From NCBI RefSeq assembly GCF_030503615.1, contig NZ_CP129963.1:248001-312000 (forward strand): a stretch of DNA of 64,000 nucleotides, in the 5' to 3' direction. The stretch's first letter is position 1; the number at the start of each line of letters is the position of its first letter. The position numbers were made by a program, and so were the translations under genes. This DNA comes from Sphingobacterium sp. BN32. GTDB taxonomy: Bacteria > Bacteroidota > Bacteroidia > Sphingobacteriales > Sphingobacteriaceae. The notes below the pieces were generated by a model. That model did no database searches. It worked only from the letters and a program-made list of their open reading frames with translations, and had not been told where the DNA came from. Below, piece by piece: positions 44,027 to 52,690 of this stretch.

Positions 44027-44436
44027 GCTGATGGGGGTAGAGTTTTGGAAGGGGATGGACCGTATCTCATGGTTTTAATGTTCGGGTTTTATTTGAGGTT
44101 TTGCGGCAATGTTACATTACTTTCTCGCCGTTTCATATAGACCATGGTACACATGCTGCACCTGTCACTTCATAAAAATTTAATGCTTGAATCAAGATTC
44201 TTTATGCTGGTAAAAGCTTTAGTTTTGAGCCGTTGAATTTGATGAGATGCGGATAAGGTTCAACATCAAGCTGCTGTTTGTCGTTCCGAGAGGAATAGAT
44301 CTAACTTGCTCTTTGACATTTTGATATGGCATCTCTAGGATGCCTTCGACCTTTAAGAGAAAGCCGTGCATTTTTACACAGATAAAGACCATTGACATGG
44401 TCTACATTGTTCAGTCCGAAAGCTGATCTAAAACAG

Positions 44437-44465
44437 ATAAAGCTGTCCTTTTTGGACAGCTTTAT
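44437..44465 (-). terminator. Distal terminator hairpin of the Kelch/DUF4270 operon
   Basis: A perfect 12-bp stem (ATAAAGCTGTCC / GGACAGCTTTAT) with a 5-nt T loop, about 55 nt after the Kelch stop. The minus-strand tail is CTGTTTTAG. Confidence 0.7.
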
Positions 44466-44476
44466 TTTAGTTTTCA

Positions 44477-44495
44477 GAGGTCGTTAAAAGACCTC
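44477..44495 (-). terminator. Proximal hairpin after the Kelch gene
   Basis: GAGGTC and GACCTC with a 7-nt loop, 24 nt after the Kelch stop. The stem is short and lacks a U-tract, so it may assist the stronger hairpin at 44437-44465 rather than act alone. Confidence 0.45.
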
Positions 44496-44519
44496 CACTC
44501 TATATTTTGGTTCTGTTAA

Positions 44520-45503
44520 TTATCTAACAGGAACAAATTGCCAGTTATCATCAAGGTAAGTAGAAGCTGAAATACCAGTTGCTACATAACCTTTACCATC
44601 GATAGCAAAACCGATTGCTTTTTCACGAGCGATAGATAATGCTTGGTGTTTGCTAGTCCATGAATCGTCTGAAGGCGTATATTTCCAAACGCTAGTTACG
44701 ACACCTGATGCTGAACGACCGCTCACAACATAACCATTGCTACCAATCGCAAATGCAGAAGCATTAGCACGTCTAACATCGATATCATCCGTTTTTAGGT
44801 CGCCTAATTTTTTCCACTCGGTACCATCGAATGAGAAGAACTCTTCAGGGTAAGCGTTGTTTGATGTACCACCACCAACGTATGCAACATTATTGATTAC
44901 GAATGCAAAAGCATACGCTTTTTTGTACGTAAATTTAGTCGCGATTGCAGTCCAAGTATCGGAAGCAGGGTCATATTTGTAGAAGTCACTGAATGTTTTA
45001 TCAGTTGGTGTTGCTCCTAATCCTACGTAAGCGTTGTCACCGATAGTGAATGCTACAGCACCAAAGCGAGCCTCACCTGGGAAATCGGCTTTCTTAGTCC
45101 AAGTATTTGTGTTTGGGTCGTACTGATAGAAATCTTTCAATGCTTTATCGCCATCATATCCTAAACCAACATATCCTTTTCCACCCACAGCGAAACCTAC
45201 TGCTGAATGTCTAGCTGAACCTGTAAAATCTGCTTTTTGAGTCCATTCTGTGCCATTGAAAGCATAGTTGTCTTTCAATGTATTACCAGTTTTGATGTAA
45301 CCACCTACTAAGTAAGCAACTTTATCCAATGTGAAAGTAGCAGCGTTACTACGAGGGTCGCCAGTAAATACAGATGCTCTTGTCCACTCTGTCGGTCCAT
45401 TGTCTGTTGTATCCGTACTTTCTTCGTCTTTTTTACATGAGTTAAGTGATGTAATAGCAAAAACGCCGACTAAAAGTAATACAAGCCAGTTTCTCTTGTT
45501 CAT
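44520..45503 (-). CDS. Kelch-repeat lipoprotein
   Basis: A 327-residue lipoprotein (lipobox cysteine at residue 23, SLNSC) followed by a Kelch beta-propeller. About six repeats show the pattern of a DFY-type strand, NTWTKKADFPG and GxxAVGFAVGGKGYVGLGYDG. Kelch propellers bind proteins or glycans; no galactose-oxidase copper ligands are evident. It starts 3 nt after the DUF4270 gene, so the pair is one operon, and both are likely outer-membrane lipoproteins acting together. Confidence 0.9.
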   Translation of the reverse strand: MNKRNWLVLLLVGVFAITSLNSCKKDEESTDTTDNGPTEWTRASVFTGDPRSNAATFTLDKVAYLVGGYIKTGNTLKDNYAFNGTEWTQKADFTGSARHSAVGFAVGGKGYVGLGYDGDKALKDFYQYDPNTNTWTKKADFPGEARFGAVAFTIGDNAYVGLGATPTDKTFSDFYKYDPASDTWTAIATKFTYKKAYAFAFVINNVAYVGGGTSNNAYPEEFFSFDGTEWKKLGDLKTDDIDVRRANASAFAIGSNGYVVSGRSASGVVTSVWKYTPSDDSWTSKHQALSIAREKAIGFAIDGKGYVATGISASTYLDDNWQFVPVR

Positions 45504-45506
45504 AGA

Positions 45507-46928
45507 TTATTTAAATTTTGTATATACGATGTTTAATTTAATTTTTGGTTTGTTGTTCTCTGTTGCTAAAATACTAGTATTTGCGCTATAGTACAATTCC
45601 GATGGAATTGTCAATGGAGGAACTTGTTGTCCTCGGTTTATTGACTCTCCTTGTGGCGAGACAGATAAAAATAAGGATTTATCTTTTGCATTCTCATCAT
45701 TTGCCGAGCGAATGTATTGGATCATGTTGAAAATATAACGTCCGTTGCGGCCAGTATTGTTTCCTACCTCATAGGTGCCATGCTGTACCGCATTGGCGAA
45801 AGGCGTATTTACATAGCCTGTCGGGATATTATCTGTCGCAATCCATAACATAGGTTTTAATGCTGCCGTATAATGTCCGACATCTTTTGAAGCCACTTCG
45901 ATAATCAATTCAGCTTTGTTGATGGCAATATTCTGTGTTTGCATAAATTCTGCTAAACCAGGGAAAGTAATCTTGGTCACTACGCCTGTTCCACCTTGAA
46001 TATAGCTTACCCCATTGCTTGCTGAACTAGGAATTTCTTTCGTTGTACTAAGCGTCGCGAAGGCTGTGCCTGATCTATCCGTTTCGAAATTATTGTAATG
46101 GAATCGACGATCTCCCATTTGAAGTGTCTTAGCAGTTGACTTTTTAAAGCCATCAGCACCATTATATGAGTAATGTATATTTACAGAAAGGATATTGTGG
46201 AAACCGATAATTGCTGTGTTGCTTGCTGCCGGCACTAATACCATACCCTTAAAATACTCTTGAAAGTTCGCGGTCGAATTGAAGACATAGTCTGCGGTGC
46301 GGATTTTTTCGAATAACTCCGTACCCCAAGCATCTGCCAATCGAATGCTCACCGAGTCACGTTTGTGCATATGTGGCATAAAGGTCACCGAACCTAAAGG
46401 ATTCGCGTCGTATGCGAACTTTTGCTGTCCAAAAATGGAAGCTCCTGAAATATATACGGGAATCGGTTGGCCTGTCATCGTGTTATTCAATGTTGTTTGC
46501 TCTAACGTTTGAGTTACGCGATGTGCTACAATGGTTTGCAATTTCGTTGTGTCACCATGTGTATATTTGTCAAACGTTGGACGTAGAACCAAAGTGATCG
46601 AGTCATAAACTGCATTCTTTGGAATATCATTGCTGACATTTTCTGGCATTAAGCGGAAATAAGCATTTGACGTAACACTTCCAATCGGACCTTGTGAAAC
46701 TTTTCCCACCAATAAACGCGTTGTTGTATCGCCAGTTCCGGAAGTCGGAATATTTGGCATCAGCACAGTTGAAACGATGGCGCTAAGTGTATCGGATGAA
46801 GTTAAGTTTAAGTTATCGATGTTTTCATTTTTCAATGAAATAGACATATCCTTATCGCAACTTACGAAGAATAGGCTCACACAGAAACTTAGGATAATAA
46901 GGAAAGTTAATTGTATATTTTTAATCAT
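45507..46928 (-). CDS. DUF4270 family lipoprotein
   Basis: A 473-residue lipoprotein (lipobox cysteine at 24, FFVSC) of the DUF4270 family, which is restricted to Bacteroidota and of unknown function. The segment NAVYDSITLVLRP, the KITFPGLAEFM-type central strand and the C-terminal PPLTIPSELYYS block are the family's pattern. The ATG at 46928 (MIKNIQL) gives a proper lipoprotein signal; an in-frame ATG 15 nt earlier is less suitable. It precedes the Kelch gene and lies divergent from a histidine kinase gene. Confidence 0.87.
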   Translation of the reverse strand: MIKNIQLTFLIILSFCVSLFFVSCDKDMSISLKNENIDNLNLTSSDTLSAIVSTVLMPNIPTSGTGDTTTRLLVGKVSQGPIGSVTSNAYFRLMPENVSNDIPKNAVYDSITLVLRPTFDKYTHGDTTKLQTIVAHRVTQTLEQTTLNNTMTGQPIPVYISGASIFGQQKFAYDANPLGSVTFMPHMHKRDSVSIRLADAWGTELFEKIRTADYVFNSTANFQEYFKGMVLVPAASNTAIIGFHNILSVNIHYSYNGADGFKKSTAKTLQMGDRRFHYNNFETDRSGTAFATLSTTKEIPSSASNGVSYIQGGTGVVTKITFPGLAEFMQTQNIAINKAELIIEVASKDVGHYTAALKPMLWIATDNIPTGYVNTPFANAVQHGTYEVGNNTGRNGRYIFNMIQYIRSANDENAKDKSLFLSVSPQGESINRGQQVPPLTIPSELYYSANTSILATENNKPKIKLNIVYTKFK

Positions 46929-46944
46929 AAAATCACCAGTCATG

Positions 46945-46952
46945 CAAAAGTA
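46945..46952 (-). promoter_or_regulatory. -7 promoter box of the DUF4270/Kelch operon
   Basis: TACTTTTG on the minus strand, 16 nt before the ATG at 46928. A second match (TAGATTTG) lies further upstream at 47022-47015, inside the kinase promoter region. Confidence 0.5.
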
Positions 46953-47028
46953 ATTAATGGGAACTGTTAATCAGTGTTATATTTTGTTAAAAGTGGCCCT
47001 GAACCTATGCGGTGCAAATCTACTAATT

Positions 47029-47036
47029 TAAATTTG
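47029..47036 (+). promoter_or_regulatory. -7 promoter box of the histidine kinase gene
   Basis: TAAATTTG ends only 8 nt before the ATG at 47045, so the transcript would have almost no 5' leader. No clear -33 element. Confidence 0.45.
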
Positions 47037-47044
47037 TTTTAATT

Positions 47045-48475
47045 ATGTTAAAAAAGTATAAAATATTGATACTGGCGATTATCCTGACGGCTGGAGGTAT
47101 AACGTTGGTGCTCAGCATATGGCTCTACGGCAACTACCAAAACCGCAAAATGTATTTCCTGGGAACCGCCGATCATATACTTTTTGATGTGATTCAGGAC
47201 TTTTATCAGGAGAACGAACAGGAGCTAGTTAAACAGAATCAATTATTACGTTTTAACCGCGTTGAACGGGTTGTTAAGGCGATCAGCGACCGGTACCCGG
47301 ATGTGAATAGGGATACAGTGAAGAAACTGGTGGAAGATAATGGCTTCAACAAAGACAATATCCTAGATGAGGTGGCGGTTTCCAAACGTGGTAAGTTTGG
47401 TGGCGGTAAGTTTTCCAGACATCTCATTTCTACCATGGCAATCCGCAATATACAATGGGATCAAAGAACCGTTGATACGCTTTCCAAGCGGTTGGAACAG
47501 GCTTTGCGCGCCAGAAAGCAATACAGCCCCTTCGAGTTGAAAGTCGTCACGTTGACAGAGGTCGACAGCATGAGTAGAGATGAGATTTACAAGTCGAGGT
47601 ATAAGCTGTTTAAGACACGCCCCATCTTGATTGATCCCTCGGAAGACAAGTATCTGGAGATTGACTTCCTGGATCCTCGATCTTTCCTATTGTTCTCTAT
47701 CGGGTGGCAATTGACGATTTCGATATTCTTAGTTTTGGCGCTCGTGGGAACATTTTTCTATTTGCTAGCGACAATCAAAAAGCAGAATCAGCTGGCAATG
47801 TTGCGAAAGTCGTTCGTTAATAACATGACGCATGAGTTGAAAACGCCAGTCTCTACGGTGATGGCTGCGGTAGAATCTATACAACGCTTTGGGGCGAAAG
47901 ACGATAAGGAACGGATGAATCGTTATCTCAATATCTCGAAGCATGAACTTGAGCACCTTTCCAACATGATCGAACGGGTATTGCAGGTGGATATCGCGGA
48001 GACGAATGGTGTTTCGCTGAATAAAACATCCTTCGAATTAGCCACTTTGATTGAGGAGTGCGTAGAGAATACACGACTATTTGCAAAAAAACCAATATCC
48101 ATAACCTTCCAAAACGATAGCCAGAACAGCCTGATACAAGCCGATCATGCACATTTGAAAAATGTATTGACGAATCTTTTCGACAATGCGGTGAAATACT
48201 CATCCGATGAGGTGAAAATTGATGTACATTTGAAGGAACAGGACGATCAGTATATTCTTCAAATCCGCGACAACGGCAATGGTATTCCGAAAACTTATCA
48301 GAAGTCCGTATTCGATTTGTTCTTCCGCGTGCCTTCTGGAGATATACATGACGTCAAAGGCTTTGGCTTAGGATTGGCCTATGTCAAGCAGATTGTTAAT
48401 CAACATGGAGGTCATATCGAGCTCGATAGCGAACTCTCGGTTGGCAGCAATTTTGTAATACGCTTACCAAAGTAA
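47045..48475 (+). CDS. Sensor histidine kinase, RprX-like
   Basis: A 476-residue membrane kinase: helix at about 8-28, a periplasmic sensor domain (about 30-220), a second helix at about 222-242 (LTISIFLVLALVGTFFYLLA), the HisKA box NNMTHELKTPVSTVMAA with the phosphorylated His, and an HATPase domain with N box (LTNLFDNAVKY), G1 (IRDNGNGIP) and G2 (GFGLGLAYVKQIV). The partner response regulator follows 5 nt later. Layout and partner match RprX of Bacteroides fragilis. The signal is not known. Confidence 0.94.
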   Translation: MLKKYKILILAIILTAGGITLVLSIWLYGNYQNRKMYFLGTADHILFDVIQDFYQENEQELVKQNQLLRFNRVERVVKAISDRYPDVNRDTVKKLVEDNGFNKDNILDEVAVSKRGKFGGGKFSRHLISTMAIRNIQWDQRTVDTLSKRLEQALRARKQYSPFELKVVTLTEVDSMSRDEIYKSRYKLFKTRPILIDPSEDKYLEIDFLDPRSFLLFSIGWQLTISIFLVLALVGTFFYLLATIKKQNQLAMLRKSFVNNMTHELKTPVSTVMAAVESIQRFGAKDDKERMNRYLNISKHELEHLSNMIERVLQVDIAETNGVSLNKTSFELATLIEECVENTRLFAKKPISITFQNDSQNSLIQADHAHLKNVLTNLFDNAVKYSSDEVKIDVHLKEQDDQYILQIRDNGNGIPKTYQKSVFDLFFRVPSGDIHDVKGFGLGLAYVKQIVNQHGGHIELDSELSVGSNFVIRLPK

Positions 48476-48480
48476 GGATT

Positions 48481-49155
48481 ATGACCAATGTGCTTTATGT
48501 AGAAGACGAGGAGAGTCTGGCAATGATTGTTTCGGATAGTCTAGAGGCTCATGGCTTTATGGTTCGGCATGTGGCTAATGGTCAACAAGCTCTGTTGTTC
48601 CACGGGAAATATAAGCCTGATATCATTGTCCTGGATGTCATGATGCCATTGATGGATGGTTTCACCGTCGCTAAGGAAATTCGCAAAACGGATCTTCATA
48701 CACCTATTATTTTCCTGACGGCTCTGACGCAAACTGAAGATGTCGTGAAAGGCTTTAAGTTAGGGGCAAACGACTATGTACGCAAGCCTTTCAAGATTGA
48801 AGAGCTGATCGTACGCATCGAGGCTGCCTTAAAGAAAACGGGTCAGGGAATGTCGGATACTAAGTTTGTAATCGGCAATTATACGCTGGATACGGTAAAA
48901 AATATTTTATCCAATGGCGAAAGCAACGAAAAGCTGTCCTATCGTGAAGCAGAACTGCTGAAGCGCTTGATCGAAAGTAAAGATAAAGTGCTTCCACGCG
49001 ATGAAATCATTCGTACCTATTGGAGTAATGATACTTATTTTACAGGCCGAAGCCTGGACGTATTCATCAGTAGAATACGCAAATACCTGTCCGCCGATGA
49101 GCGAATTAAGATAACGAATATCCGAGGCGTTGGATATATGTTATCTTTGGATTGA
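48481..49155 (+). CDS. Response regulator, OmpR family (RprY-like)
   Basis: A 224-residue regulator with a receiver domain (residues 1-120: acidic pair in VEDEES, phospho-acceptor Asp in IIVLDVMMP, conserved Thr in FLTAL and Lys in RKPF) and an OmpR-type winged helix (about 130-224, LSYREAELLKRLIE and SLDVFISRIRKYL). It is encoded 5 nt after its kinase. Targets may include the divergent DUF4270/Kelch operon, whose promoter region is shared. Confidence 0.95.
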   Translation: MTNVLYVEDEESLAMIVSDSLEAHGFMVRHVANGQQALLFHGKYKPDIIVLDVMMPLMDGFTVAKEIRKTDLHTPIIFLTALTQTEDVVKGFKLGANDYVRKPFKIEELIVRIEAALKKTGQGMSDTKFVIGNYTLDTVKNILSNGESNEKLSYREAELLKRLIESKDKVLPRDEIIRTYWSNDTYFTGRSLDVFISRIRKYLSADERIKITNIRGVGYMLSLD

Positions 49156-49174
49156 TTAATTTAAAAATAACCAC

Positions 49175-49765
49175 ATGAAAGCACTTATTATCGTCGATGT
49201 ACAGTACGATTTCCTACCAGAGGGTGCATTAGCCGTTGCCAAGGGAGATGAAATTATCCCAGTTATTAATAGCATCCAAAAAGATTACGACCTGATTGTT
49301 GCCACGCAAGATTGGCATCCCCATAACCATAAGAGTTTTGCAAGCCAGCATGTTGATAAACTTACCTTTGATATCATCGAGCTTAATGGCCTGCAGCAGG
49401 TCCTGTGGCCTGACCACTGCGTTCAGGGCTCCTATGGTGCTGAATTAGCGGAAGAATTAGAGACCGACCGAGTGGAGGCAATTTTCCGTAAAGGCATGGA
49501 TCCGGAAATCGACAGCTATAGCGGATTCTATGATAATGGACGCCGTAAGAACACAGGTTTAGCGGGTTATTTGAAGGATCGGCAGGTGAATGAGGTACAT
49601 GTCTGTGGATTAGCGGCAGACTATTGTGTGTTTTACACCGCCATGGACGCGCTGGATGAAGGTTTCAAAACCAGTATCATCAGCAAAGCGACCAAAGCAA
49701 TCGATAAGGGAGCTTTTATAGAAAAGAAAAACGAATTTGTACAAAAAGGGGGCTCATTATTGTAG
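49175..49765 (+). CDS. pncA: Nicotinamidase/pyrazinamidase
   Basis: PncA hydrolyses nicotinamide to nicotinate in the NAD salvage pathway (and would activate pyrazinamide). The 196-residue protein has the catalytic Asp in VDVQYDF, the metal-binding DWHPHNHKSFA block, the WPDHCVQG motif, the catalytic Lys in FRKGMD, and the nucleophile Cys in CGLAADYCVF. It follows the response regulator by 19 nt, so it may be read from the same promoter. Confidence 0.96.
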   Translation: MKALIIVDVQYDFLPEGALAVAKGDEIIPVINSIQKDYDLIVATQDWHPHNHKSFASQHVDKLTFDIIELNGLQQVLWPDHCVQGSYGAELAEELETDRVEAIFRKGMDPEIDSYSGFYDNGRRKNTGLAGYLKDRQVNEVHVCGLAADYCVFYTAMDALDEGFKTSIISKATKAIDKGAFIEKKNEFVQKGGSLL

Positions 49766-49778
49766 CCCCCTTTTTTTT
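49743..49778 (+). terminator. Terminator of pncA, shared with the TonB receptor gene
   Basis: AAAAAGGGGGCT pairs with AGCCCCCTTTTT, with a loop that contains the pncA stop, followed by more T. It overlaps the ends of both convergent genes and works in both directions. Confidence 0.88.
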
Positions 49779-52563
49779 AATTTCTTCCTCTGCGGTTGCC
49801 TCGAGGACGATCTCCTCGACCGCCTTCATCGTCGCCAAAAAACATCTTTCCTCCAAAGTTGCGCAGGTTATACGTGAAACTTAATAAGAAGTAGCGATTC
49901 AAGGTATTCGATGTGATGCTGCTAATGGCTGTTTCGGTTGCCGTTCGGCGGATGCTCGATGCATTGTTCAATAGATCGAATGCCTTTAGAGAGAGTTCTG
50001 CGTTCTTTTGCTTAAAGACTTTATAACCCAAGGACGCATTTAAAAGCGTGGTCGAAATGCCCTCGGAGCCACCAATACCGGAGTTATATAGATACGCCAA
50101 ATTATAGGAGAAGGCCATGCGTTTCAAAAATTCTAAGGTCAAAGTATTGCTCACTCGATGGGTTTGAACCGTGTAATGCTGTATGCGTGCTGTAGGGTTG
50201 TTCGTGAAATTCACGTTCGCATTATAATTCATGCCAATGATGATGTTTTTGCTGAAGTTCGTGAAGACCCCAATATGTTGACTGAAACCATATCCTTTGC
50301 TTGGAATTAGCTTATCGTTCAAGTAAGCAAAGTTCTTATTATAAAATAGGTTGCTGTTGAGGTTGAGGTTAATGCCGAGTTTTTTAATAGGCAAGCCGTA
50401 GCTGTTTGTCGCTCGGATCGAGTAGACGCCATCCACATTGACTGGAACAGAGTACTGTCCACCTGCACCAAGGATTACATCGTCAAACAGAACCATCGTC
50501 GTATCGGTAATCAAAACCGATCGAACGATCTTATTGTTGGTATAGCTGAAGTTGATATTGCTATTAAAACTTCTGCCGTTCGTTCTGTTGACATCACGAT
50601 ATCGCAACTGTGCGGTATGAATATACTCCTGATTAAGATTCGGATTACCGTTGCGGATATTGAGTTCGTTGGACACATCGACATAGTCCTGCAGATCATT
50701 GATGCTGGGCGTATTGGTATTCGTGTTGTAATTGAATTCGATGTTTTTAGTTTTTGTAAAGTAATAAACGGCGGTCATCTCCGGTAATAGGCTAGAGAAG
50801 TTGGCTGTCGTTCGAAGGTCTATTGGAAAGGTCCGGTCATTGACCCGCATTCCATGTTCATAATTCAGTCCGACCTGTATACGGAGCGTATCGCGTTTGT
50901 TGTAAGCATAAGAGGCCCCAACACTGTGGAAATTAAAGTCGTTTTGGAATTCGTTAGAGAGACGCTCGTTCAGCTCGTCGTACTGTCCGGTCTCCGCAAG
51001 AAACTCCATGGTTTTGCGATCAGAATAGTTTCTGGTATTTCGGAAGTTGTAATTTCCCTGCAATCTAGAATACTGCGCGAGGCGATGGGTATAGCTGAGT
51101 CGACTGTTGATCCCTGATCCATAGCCATTGGTGATACTCTCCCGGTTGTTGGTATCAATACGGCTTAATAGCGCATCTCTGTAGTATTCGTTAAACGCTA
51201 AGGTTTGACCAAAGCCGTCATTGCTGCTCTTGTTTCCATTGATATTTAAGGAGATGGTCTGTCCGGGATGTTTTAGCCTCCGCATATAAGTCATATTCCC
51301 CCCAAAGGAGAAATTGCTGTTATTATTCCTGTTAGTACGATCCGATGTGTTTAAAAGCTCGGACGCACCGATTCTGCGAATGCTATTCCCGATGTTGTGG
51401 TTATTATTTTTGGTATAGGTAAAGTTTGGCGCGAAGTCCAGCTGATTTAAGCTGTCGATCTTCCATTTTACCCGCGTGCTAAAGTTATGGTTAATGTTGC
51501 CCACATTGGACTCTGTCTGCGAATCTTGAAATTGATTTGCTCGCTCCTGCATCAGATATTCCAGCGCAGTAATAGAATTGGTGTAAGCGTCGGAGCGGCG
51601 GAAGTTATAGTCGGCATTGAAATCCAACTTATTCTCCAAAAAGGTGTTGCTATAGTTTAAGGCGCCTGCGTAGGTATCTGCAATACCCCGATCTGTATTA
51701 TTATTGCCGCGGCGCTGTCCTCCATAGCCCTGTTCGGCAAAGTTTGTTTCGTTGATGTTATTGGCCATTAAATTGATCGCAACCTTTTGGTCTCCGTTGA
51801 AAGCATTGACATTGCTGCTAAAAGCAAATTTGTCGCTGTCTCCTTTTCCTGCATTTGCTCGGCCGAAATAGCCCTTTCGCTTATCTGGCTTCGTGACGAT
51901 ATTGATGATTTTATTGCGTTTCCCGTCGTCGAAACCTGCAAATCGCGATTGCTCACTGCGCTCATCGATTATCTGAAGTTTATCGATAATGTCTGCTGGA
52001 AGGTTTTTTAATGCAATTTTAGGATCGGTACTGAAGAATTCTTTTCCATCGACTAGGATGCGCTTTACTTGTTCGCCATGTGCTGACACATTACCTTCCT
52101 CATCGATGGTAACTCCCGGCACTTGGGCAACCATCTCATTTGCTTCTGCATACTCTCTAGTAGCAAAATTACGCGAATTGAATTCTAACGTATCCCCGCG
52201 AACAGCAACATTAGGGGCTGCCGTTACGGCAATTTCCTCCAAAACGATTTCGCTGGGTTCCAATTGATAGTTTATGGTTAAATCTTTATCAGCAATCTTC
52301 ACGGATCGGCTAGCGACCTTATATCCTAATATGGATGTGTTGAGCCGATACTGCCCTGTTGGAACTTTATCTAATGTATACAGCCCTTCAGCATTGGTCC
52401 GAGCACGAAGCAGTACGGAGTCTTTATCGTTTAGTAATTGGAGGGTAACATCATTCAGGGGGTTGCTGTTTGTCTTATCAACAACAGTTCCGGTAATCCT
52501 TTGCTGCGCAAAAGCGGTCAGGCTTAAGAGGCTCAGAGCGAGGACAACTAGGATGTTTTTCAT
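49777..52563 (-). CDS. TonB-dependent receptor, OMP beta-barrel family 3
   Basis: A 928-residue outer-membrane protein: signal peptide (to about residue 19), a carboxypeptidase-D-like N-terminal domain (about 20-110, ITGTVVDKTNSNPLNDVTL), a plug-like domain (NEMVAQVPGVTIDEEGNV, ILVDGKEFFSTDPKIALKNLPADII), and a long Asn/Tyr-rich barrel. It has no SusD partner, so it is not a SusC. It ends with a Gly/Arg/Asp-rich tail (about 20 residues after LRNFGGKMFF) instead of a terminal Phe strand. It is divergent from a TetR-type regulator across a palindrome. Substrate unknown. Confidence 0.9.
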   Translation of the reverse strand: MKNILVVLALSLLSLTAFAQQRITGTVVDKTNSNPLNDVTLQLLNDKDSVLLRARTNAEGLYTLDKVPTGQYRLNTSILGYKVASRSVKIADKDLTINYQLEPSEIVLEEIAVTAAPNVAVRGDTLEFNSRNFATREYAEANEMVAQVPGVTIDEEGNVSAHGEQVKRILVDGKEFFSTDPKIALKNLPADIIDKLQIIDERSEQSRFAGFDDGKRNKIINIVTKPDKRKGYFGRANAGKGDSDKFAFSSNVNAFNGDQKVAINLMANNINETNFAEQGYGGQRRGNNNTDRGIADTYAGALNYSNTFLENKLDFNADYNFRRSDAYTNSITALEYLMQERANQFQDSQTESNVGNINHNFSTRVKWKIDSLNQLDFAPNFTYTKNNNHNIGNSIRRIGASELLNTSDRTNRNNNSNFSFGGNMTYMRRLKHPGQTISLNINGNKSSNDGFGQTLAFNEYYRDALLSRIDTNNRESITNGYGSGINSRLSYTHRLAQYSRLQGNYNFRNTRNYSDRKTMEFLAETGQYDELNERLSNEFQNDFNFHSVGASYAYNKRDTLRIQVGLNYEHGMRVNDRTFPIDLRTTANFSSLLPEMTAVYYFTKTKNIEFNYNTNTNTPSINDLQDYVDVSNELNIRNGNPNLNQEYIHTAQLRYRDVNRTNGRSFNSNINFSYTNNKIVRSVLITDTTMVLFDDVILGAGGQYSVPVNVDGVYSIRATNSYGLPIKKLGINLNLNSNLFYNKNFAYLNDKLIPSKGYGFSQHIGVFTNFSKNIIIGMNYNANVNFTNNPTARIQHYTVQTHRVSNTLTLEFLKRMAFSYNLAYLYNSGIGGSEGISTTLLNASLGYKVFKQKNAELSLKAFDLLNNASSIRRTATETAISSITSNTLNRYFLLSFTYNLRNFGGKMFFGDDEGGRGDRPRGNRRGRN

Positions 52564-52583
52564 AAAATAAGTATCCTTGGGGT

Positions 52584-52595
52584 TTGACGCGTCAA
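52584..52595. promoter_or_regulatory. Perfect 12-bp palindrome, candidate TetR operator
   Basis: TTGACGCGTCAA is perfectly self-complementary and lies 20 nt upstream of the TonB receptor start, between it and the divergent tetR gene. Size and symmetry suit a TetR-family dimer site. A binding protein has not been shown. Confidence 0.55.
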
Positions 52596-52644
52596 TATTA
52601 GCTGTTTTTATTCAAAATGTGCATGCAATCACAAAAAAGATACA

Positions 52645-52677
52645 TTTGCGCACTGTGCACGAAAAAGGGTATATTTG
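52645..52677 (+). promoter_or_regulatory. tetR promoter with embedded dyad
   Basis: TTTG (52645-52648), 21 nt, TATATTTG (52670-52677) is a near-perfect Bacteroidota promoter, 13 nt before the tetR start. The spacer contains GCAC-T-GTGC (52650-52658), a short dyad that could be a second operator allowing autoregulation. Confidence 0.65.
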
Positions 52678-52690
52678 TCATGAAGTCTAA

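Larger units (their letters stand above)
43956..44519. other. Intergenic region between asd and the Kelch gene
   Basis: A 564-nt gap. It starts with AT-rich, near-tandem units (TTAGATATAAGAT type, 43965-43993) and the asd terminator, and ends with two hairpins serving the Kelch gene. Between 44027 and 44436 there is no intact gene. On the minus strand a frame from about 44450 to 44300 is open and then stops, with protein-like composition, so a decayed gene is possible but not shown. Confidence 0.4.

Noticed and set aside
44312..44335. TCTTTGACATTTTGATATG-like leader, resembling sequence before Bacteroidota 16S rRNA genes
   Set aside because: No rRNA or tRNA follows, and the match is short.
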